64,000 nt of DNA from Lichtheimia corymbifera B2541. Taxonomy: Eukaryota > Mucoromycota > Mucoromycetes > Mucorales > Lichtheimiaceae. Both the position numbers and the translations under genes were made by a program. Every line of letters starts with the position of its first letter. The stretch's first letter is position 1. The stretch spans positions 98,649-162,648 of the forward strand of contig JNEU01000741.1 of NCBI GenBank assembly GCA_000697475.1, written 5' to 3'. The notes beneath the pieces were generated by a model. It did not search any database, was not told where the DNA came from, and was given only the letters and a program-made list of their open reading frames with translations. This document shows positions 57,643 to 64,000 of this stretch, in pieces.

Positions 57643-58512
57643 ATGAAGGTAAGACGATCTCCACTGACGAACTACAGAGCATTAACTCCAGTCCCTCTCT
57701 TTGATGCAAGGTCTAGATGGGTGAACAGGCAGTCAATGGCGACACTTTCCAGTTTCAACAAGTATGCACGGGGCCTGCTTATGACCCAAACTTCCATTCC
57801 GATTCAACAGGTACGTTCTATCGCTGCAGCTCTTTTATTATTCAAGTTGAGCATTGTGGTACTAATGTTCGTGTGTAGATTGCTATTCTTTCGTCTATAC
57901 AAGATTTAAAGGGGGCATCGCGCGTATTCATTCCTGAGCTGGCCACAATGGGAGTTCCCAACACGTCTTTACATTGCCTCTTTTGGGTATGCTGACAACA
58001 AAAGCAAACGCCGTGGCAGTTATCTCACATTGCATTTATCATAGATTGAACATGCTGGATGATGGTATCCCTGCTAGCAGCACAATACTGGTCTCAAAGG
58101 AAGGATGCTGTATGGTTGACTCAATGGTACGTATGGTATTGGATCTACAAGGCAAAACCTATTAATTAACGATCCATACAATGAAACAGCAGCAAGGCGA
58201 TATGGATGGCATGGAGGCAAGGACTTTTATTCGAGGCAAGTACTCTATTCAGAAGTACCACAAGGTAAGAGGTTTCATTATAGGAGGTGTCGCATGCAAG
58301 TGCACTTACAATGGAGGGTATGCACTGGCAGGATCAAGAAGGCTTTTTCTCGGTTGTATCATTGGCACGTCAAGGATGTTGCGACCATACCCAACGCCAA
58401 TTTGAAAACGGCTCAAGATGCCATATGTTTCGTTCCAAAGAATCCCCATCCCAAAAACAAATTCAGAAACCAATCACGTGATCCATCCACGCCTTGTCAC
58501 ATGAGATGCTAG
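57643..58512 (+). pseudogene. Broken multi-exon gene fragment, unknown family
   Basis: Coding-like blocks lie between good splice motifs: 57643-57810 (NYRALTPVPLFDARSRW, LSSFNKYARGLLM), 57879-57986 (LSSIQDLKGASRVFIPELA, ending CLFW before GTATGC), a block after 58038 (LNMLDDGIPASSTILVS) and one near 58187 (DMDGMEARTFIRGKYSIQ, before GTAAGA). The second and third blocks cannot be joined in frame with GT-AG sites, and downstream frames compete with each other. I therefore read it as a decayed gene between repeat copies. Function unknown. Confidence 0.35.
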
Positions 58513-59475
58513 GCTGAATCCAATTTTCATTCAATGAAAAAGTCGAAGAATAGCACATGGTAGTGTAGATGTTTATCAAGTACATATGGGAATAATACAC
58601 GTAATATATGGGGGGGATCACATCGAGGAAATAGGGATAATTGTGTCATTGAATTCTTGGTTGCTGCACGTCATAAACATCCTTCATCCATGACTGGAAA
58701 ATAGTTGTTGCATGCATTGAATCGGGTACTCCAATATCATCCATGGCTGTAAAGCACCTTTCCGCAAAGATATAAACACTCGTCAATTCCATCCGATCCA
58801 TCATCATCCTCAGCCGTATCCACGTGACGAGATCCTTCCTTCCTGGTGCGACGCGCCAAGTAACCAAAGCAACATTCCTGGATTCCCCACTGCACTTGAT
58901 TGCATCCGTGCATCAAATCCAATACGTTGGTTGAAACGAGCCATAGTGATCGCTGCAGATATGCTTCCTTTTCTATCCGGTTGTCGATCTATGTCTTTCT
59001 TGATCAGTTTCCATCGCAGCTCAACCAAATGAAGATGCTTGTATCGCGGTGTACTTGATAGCTGATATGACACCCCATCCATTGTAATCCATATGTATTG
59101 AAAGCAAGTTGCTACACGTAAATAAAGCTGCTTCCATACAACGGCTGTGTGCTGTTCACGCGAAAAGGCTGTAAGACAGGTCGCTGCAAGTAAAGGACGC
59201 TGTTTGAGACAATGGAATAAAGACATTGCTGATAGCAACTGCTGGAATGAGCGCAGTTACGATTGGTTGTGGCAGGGAAGAGCACAAGAGCGTGTGTTGC
59301 GTCCAGAAGGTTGAGTACACGCCGTTGGCTGTGCCTCGTAGTCAAAGGCAATCGGATCAAGACAGCTGTGGCATTGGCACGATGGGTTGAAGCAGGACAA
59401 TCGTTCGCAGGCGGTAGTTGTAGTTGAATGCACCAACAGTTGAGAAAGGGAGGAAGACAAGAAGCTGGGTAAGAT
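58512..59475 (-). repeat. Dispersed gene-like repeat, copy 3
   Basis: About 960 bp similar to copy 2 (53411-54440) over its length. Minus-strand frame 59238-58810 gives the longest surviving peptide of the family (142 aa; WITMDGVSYQL, NQRIGFDARM). The right end shares GATGGGTTGAAGCAGGACAA with copy 1. Located 85 bp before the intact nuclease-like gene. Confidence 0.65.
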
Positions 59476-59559
59476 CTGTGAGTGACTAATTTGAAGCATA
59501 GATATCACCGTCGCCATGGATACCGCCCCTTTCTTTGCGCAGTTAACTTGTTCAACACC

Positions 59560-61355
59560 ATGGCAACTGATCCAACAAAAGGTATGAAAACAATCCCACA
59601 TATTAGCTTACTCATGTCGATTCGTTCTCGCAGCAATCGAAGCATATTTACTGCAAGCAACTGCAGCCGGTGAAACGCCTTCTTTATGCAAGTTTTTCGA
59701 CCAAGAATGGGACTACGTGTTGAATATCACAAAGCCTGATGAGGATTTCCATAACAACTGGAAGTCGAGATTTAATAGAGTCGCGAAGAAAACGGGTGTG
59801 GTAGTGGTATGTAAATTGCATCCTTGAATTATTCTCTCGTCTCATATAAAAACGTTGTGTAGGAGGATCATGAGCCTGATTGGGAAAAGCTGGCGCTGGC
59901 ACTGGTGCAAGATCGTCGTGTATCAAATAATGACGTGACAGAACTGGAGAGCATCACCACTTCAAGCAAAAAATCCAGCTCATCATGCTCTACAACAACA
60001 AGCCTATCCACCACAGATTTTCGCTGGGTTGAAAATTCATACAGCCAGCTGAAAGATAACCAGCGCTGGTGGCTATATAACCATGATGGAGAGAAGAGGA
60101 AATCAGTGGAGGATGAAATGTTAAAGCGTGCGTTAACTTGCAGACAACACAGGTAAATTAAGCTTGACATCTTTCAAGGACAGTCCCATTAACAAGTTAT
60201 GATCGTATTTATAGTCCCATACATTCCATGATTATCGACCCGATGGATCCCGCATGGATCACTGAAAAGTACTTCACGATGGACGAAATGGAAATTATCA
60301 GAACTCACCAAGTCCCAGAGTTGCCCGAGCTTCCCGCCGAACTTTCCAAGTATCTTTTATCATTTGTTGGCAAGGTACAATTACTTCTACCTTCATTGAT
60401 ATTTGTGGATTAACAAGCCAAATAATGTTTTTTGTAGCATGACATGGACACGCTATTAGCCCATCGACAAAGCACGCATTTCCACCCCATCAAGCAGGCA
60501 TCATTATATTGGGCTCAGAAGTCTATCATTGACGCTATGGACCTACTTGTATATGACTCTTTGCCAAATTGCATGTCATCTGAAAGCGATTTGTTGCACG
60601 ATGCATGGGGGTTCATCAAGAAATGCTTTGAAACATCAAAGATCAAAGTAACCACGTACGTTATCATCTGATGTATTTTGAATAAGGCAATAACGATGAA
60701 TGAATATAGGGGTGAGAAAACAATGACAGCAACGGCACAACGTAGAAACAACAATCGCATCTCAGAGGGTGGAGAGCTAAAGAGGAAAGCGGTTGGAACA
60801 AAGGTTGACATTCGTTTCTCTTACCTGCAATATGAGTATGGATGCGTGGAAGCTGGTCTTGAGGACGACCAGACCGGCACAAAGACCATCAACGAAGGAC
60901 GCTTGAAGTTACCTCGGGCTCTCAAAGACATTCTCGTGCAGCTGTCAAAATCAGCACCATCAAGTATCAGCAAGATAAAAGTCTGTGGCTTTCTCATCTC
61001 AGGTAAGTGCATACCACAACATGTACCACAAAACATAACATATATGCTATTAGGTTTCCAAATCACGGCATACATAATGGATTGCCCGAATGGTGGAGCT
61101 TGCCGAATAACCAAAGTTGGACCTCATGAGTTTCCAAGGGCATTAGAGCAATTTTCCGCGAAAATGATTCCGCTGCTTTTCTTGACTTGGCAAATCCGAC
61201 AGATAATGGAATCCACTGCTCATGTTGTTTTGAATGATTCAACGATGCTTATGCCTACAATCAATTCGCTTCCAACCAATCCCATTCCACCATGCATGCC
61301 TTCTCCTAAACCAAGCGCAAGGAAAAGATCATCAACTGAAGCTGCACTGCACTAG
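59560..61355 (+). CDS. Lineage-specific protein with PD-(D/E)XK-like C-terminal domain
   Basis: Seven exons with canonical, phase-consistent junctions: 59560-59581, 59634-59806, 59863-60152, 60215-60374, 60438-60655, 60710-61002, 61054-61355; 485 aa. Residues 1-65 have Trp/Arg-rich helical character (FFDQEWDYVL, NNWKSRFNRVAKK), then a Ser-rich linker. The C-terminal domain (residues ~310-450) shows GTKVDIRFSYLQYEYGCVEA, INEGRLKLPRALKDIL, VCGFLISGFQITAYIMDCP and FLTWQIRQIMES. The D / E / K spacing and the strand-helix order are like PD-(D/E)XK nuclease folds seen in expanded fungal families, but a clear ExK triad is not obvious, so catalysis is uncertain. The same domain pattern occurs in the 26550-27110 remnant. 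The gene is embedded in repeats yet intact. Confidence 0.6.
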
Positions 61356-61748
61356 TCTCATTAATACTCGACCTTGATATCCCATTGTATATATAATATC
61401 CCACGAATAATAATTGCTTGTTTCATGTTTGAGTCTTTATTGAATCTTTGTCATTGTGGACGACAGTATTTATGCCACCATATTCCTTAAACATCGATTC
61501 TACCCTTTTTTGCGGGTGTGTGCGTGTGTGCGTGTTAGCACCGCCACTCAACTCAGACGGCCCCCATCCTGAGTGGTTGCAGGATTGAAGTCACGACAGT
61601 GTTTCTTTGAATAACGTAACTCACTGGTTGCTGGTTGTATTCACCTTTTTCCCTATCCTTGCTTCACACTTGGCGGCTGTTTGCTGTATTGGCTTTACTC
61701 CTTTGACACTTTTATGGTTGCATGTAAGATCTTATTTAAAATGACGTT
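61356..61748. other. Intergenic, nothing recognised
   Basis: About 390 bp with a GT-rich tract near 61516-61535. No gene seen. Confidence 0.4.
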
Positions 61749-62058
61749 ACTAATGAGCAGGGTGTTGGATGTGCACTTGGTTGACTTCGCCTTTGCCATG
61801 CTGTACTTCCATACCTGCGAGTGGGTTGCTGATGCATACTTGGGCGACTGCTTGCTTTACTGGCTTCGCTTTCCCTTGTCACTCTCAGTGCCTGCGGGTA
61901 AGTTTTTGTGACTAATGAGCAGGGTGTTGGATGTGCACTTGGTTGACTTCGCCTTTGCCATGCTGTACTTCCATACCTGCGAGTGGGTTTTGATGCACAC
62001 TTGGGCGACTGCTTGCTTTACTGGCTTCACTTTCCCTTGTCACTCTCAGTGCCTGCGT
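61749..62058. repeat. Tandem duplication, 162-bp period
   Basis: Two copies beginning ACTAATGAGCAGGGTGTTGG at 61749 and 61911, near identical for ~145 bp. Differences are small: GCTGATGCATAC versus TTGATGCACAC, and GCTTCGC versus GCTTCAC. One open plus frame (61681-61911) spans the first copy but has no known features. Confidence 0.8.
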
Positions 62059-62551
62059 ATAAATTCTTCCTCTAGGTAACATGGCCAATCCATGCTATTA
62101 ATGATATTGGAGTTTACTTTAGTTGATACCAAGATGCACCGAAGGAATCTACAGCCAAGCACAGTGTATATTATCAACGACGCCCCTTTCGGTAAGTCAT
62201 CACCAAGTACCAAGTTAAGGCAAGCAAACTGATGTCTTCTCCCAGAGCTAGACTGTTTTTCACCGCATTTATTTACCAGTTCATGTTACTTGTCATATAT
62301 AAAATACATTTACGAGAAGATAATACCCATTGTCAAACTTTGTTGATGAACTGATGAAGTGATTAAGTGATAAGCGATTAGAACTCCTTTTTATTCTTAT
62401 TCAATATACAAGTTAATAATCTACATCTCATTGAGTGGTTCCTCCGGGGGGGAAACAGGGTGGCGCAGTGCATAGAAAAGTGCCATCTTGATCATTCGTG
62501 GATACAGTCCATCCATACAAATTGGCAATCGAATTCAGAGAATGATAGTCC
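62059..62551. other. Intergenic / 3' flank, nothing recognised
   Basis: About 490 bp between the tandem duplication and the stop codon of the right-edge gene. AT-rich near 62290-62410, likely its 3' UTR. No gene called. Confidence 0.4.
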
Positions 62552-63999
62552 TTAAGAGTCGCGTAGATCCAGAAATCGCTTGATATCGTGGTCATCATTA
62601 CCCATTGCCAGATTTTGAAACTCGTCCCAGAAACCATAGGAGTGATTATCAAAGTCGACGATAACCTTGTCCCCGTTGTTGTTGTTGTGAAAGAGACACC
62701 ACCAGTGCCAAAAAGGTCTTGTATCAGGTTTACTGCCACAGGAGCGTTTCTTCAAAGCACGAGCGGCCTCCTCCTCTTTGTCCCTCAAGCCATTCGTATC
62801 TTCCTCCTCCAGCATACATCGCTTACGTTTCACGTATCCGCGTAATGCTTTTTCGAATAAGGATGGCTCGTACTTGGGTATCGTCCAAATGTTTCCTTGA
62901 GGAATGATCTTGTCGTGCACCTTTTTGAAATACTTTTTGATGTCGCTATGAAATAAAATGTTAGTCATATGACGATGATCACCACCCATAGTAATGATAC
63001 TTACGATAAAAATGGCATCCTTTGTTTAAGAGCTCTTTCCAAATCTCCACCTCAAGTGGGTATCCATATTGTGCCTATACATGCTGCATAAGAGTTGCAA
63101 ATCGGGGAATCCCTGGTGTTGGTTCATTCGAGACGCATAGCCTCAAATCATGATCCGAACAATACACCTCCAAAAACGCGAGTATCATGCTGGTGTATGA
63201 GAGTGGTTCACCCCGCCTACAATGTTCGACGACTTCAGGACGTAAGCTCTTGTTCTTGAATACCACGGTCTTGACATGAGTTTGGAAATACGTATTGGGT
63301 GCATGAACCATTAACCATGTGTCCGGAATGATACGCAGAGGTTTGCTATTCAAATCTTTGACAACCTATGTTAAATGGGATCAGTTATTTGGCTTCTATT
63401 ACACACAACCACAATTCCCCATCACTTACCAATCCATTGGGTTCCACACCCGGATCATAATCGAGAATGCGTTCACCTTCATATTCCTTGCCAACCCATA
63501 AACCATCCTTCTCGTGATACTGCGTGCCATTCACAAAGACCCGCAATTGTGCTCTTCCATTGTTCTTGACAAGAATGGGACACGACAAGAAGTACTCGAC
63601 GGCTCTCTTATTCCTTCGTTGGTGGAGAAAATCCAAAAGCTTTGACTTGTTGCGAGCTTGCATAGGTCCTTGCCATATCATGAATAGCCTTTCGCGACGT
63701 ACTTGTGACACCAAATCAGGACACAGCATCCAGGTATCATTCCTTTCATCAAAGCCAAAGGGTGCCTTGCATTCGGTCTTGAGATACTGGTACTTTTCCT
63801 CATTGATATTGCCAAGGCATGAACCCGTTTCAAGTTGGATGCGTTCGATAAGTGCTGACAGGATATTGGTGCCTCGATTGAGATCCACAAACCATTGGCG
63901 CCAATCCGCAGGGGAGTTGAAATAGGAAGGACATTCGTGAAACATGGCATCGTCGTATCGCATGATAGTGAGATATTGCTGCTCTCGCTCAAGTGAATG
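62552..63999 (-). CDS. Hypothetical multi-exon protein, incomplete at the right edge
   Basis: The frame is open to the window edge (an in-frame ATG lies at 63963), so the 5' end may be missing. Exons seen: 63999-63430 (SYFNSPADWRQWFVDLNRG, WMLCPDLVSQVRRERLFMI, AQLRVFVNGTQYHEKDGLW), 63365-63081 (SKPLRIIPDTWLMVHAPN, LAFLEVYCSDHDLRLCVSN) and, after a 62949 acceptor, a 3' exon ending at 62552 (DIKKYFKKVHDKIIPQ, NIWTIPKYEPSLFEKALRGY, VIVDFDNHSYGFWDEF). The middle join is unresolved: the frame ending in MQH at 63081 cannot be linked to the following MPFLS-containing segment by GT-AG sites in phase. No known family recognised. It may be a gene with a mis-assembled base or a broken copy. Confidence 0.5.
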
Positions 64000-64000
64000 C

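Overview
The window is nuclear DNA of a filamentous fungus, most likely an early-diverging Mucoromycota species (Mucorales-like; genus not determinable from sequence alone). Evidence: genes carry many short GT-AG introns (about 40-80 nt) with GTAAGT-type donors; homopolymer-rich (CAA/ATC/TC) intergenic DNA; and a gene set that includes a B12-type corrinoid adenosyltransferase, L-2-hydroxyglutarate dehydrogenase, a KDEL-ended calreticulin and an SSK2-type MAPKKK. No rRNA, tRNA, CRISPR or prokaryotic feature was found.

Layout. 0.36-20.6 kb is conserved, gene-dense DNA: CWC22 splicing factor, a CENP-T-like kinetochore protein, a small unknown ORF, a GCN4-type bZIP factor, a SWSAP1-like RecA-fold protein, glutamine synthetase behind a cluster of GATA motifs, an O-fucosyltransferase-like membrane protein, a TBC RabGAP, calreticulin behind a UPRE-like site, and a membrane-anchored GH17 glucanase. 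21.2-27.5 kb is an accessory block: one copy of a dispersed repeat, a ~360-bp higher-order satellite, then a 3.05-kb mirror-symmetric array of hairpin (foldback/MITE-like) units, then a gene remnant with its upstream repeat.

27.8-52.7 kb is again conserved DNA: corrinoid adenosyltransferase, VPS41, PBDC1, L2HGDH, a large tail-anchored protein built from three ~350-residue modules that I cannot assign to a family, Ran GTPase, ubiquitin-eL40, V-ATPase subunit c, a BOI/Pob1-like SH3-SAM-PH protein with an extra C-terminal calponin-homology domain, and SSK2. Several pairs are convergent with very short gaps (67 nt at 36.4 kb, 117 nt at 28.8 kb).

53.4-64 kb is a second accessory block: two more copies of the dispersed repeat, a frame-scrambled low-complexity gene, a broken gene fragment, the second copy of the 27-kb repeat, one intact seven-exon gene sharing a nuclease-like domain pattern with the 26.5-kb remnant, a 162-bp tandem duplication, and a gene running off the right edge.

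The conserved genes are ordinary housekeeping neighbours, not a pathway. The best candidates for undescribed biology are the palindromic hairpin array, the three-module tail-anchored protein, the SWSAP1-like protein, the CENP-T-like protein, and the multicopy nuclease-like family in the repeat blocks. All exon boundaries below were placed by eye from splice motifs and frame, without RNA data.
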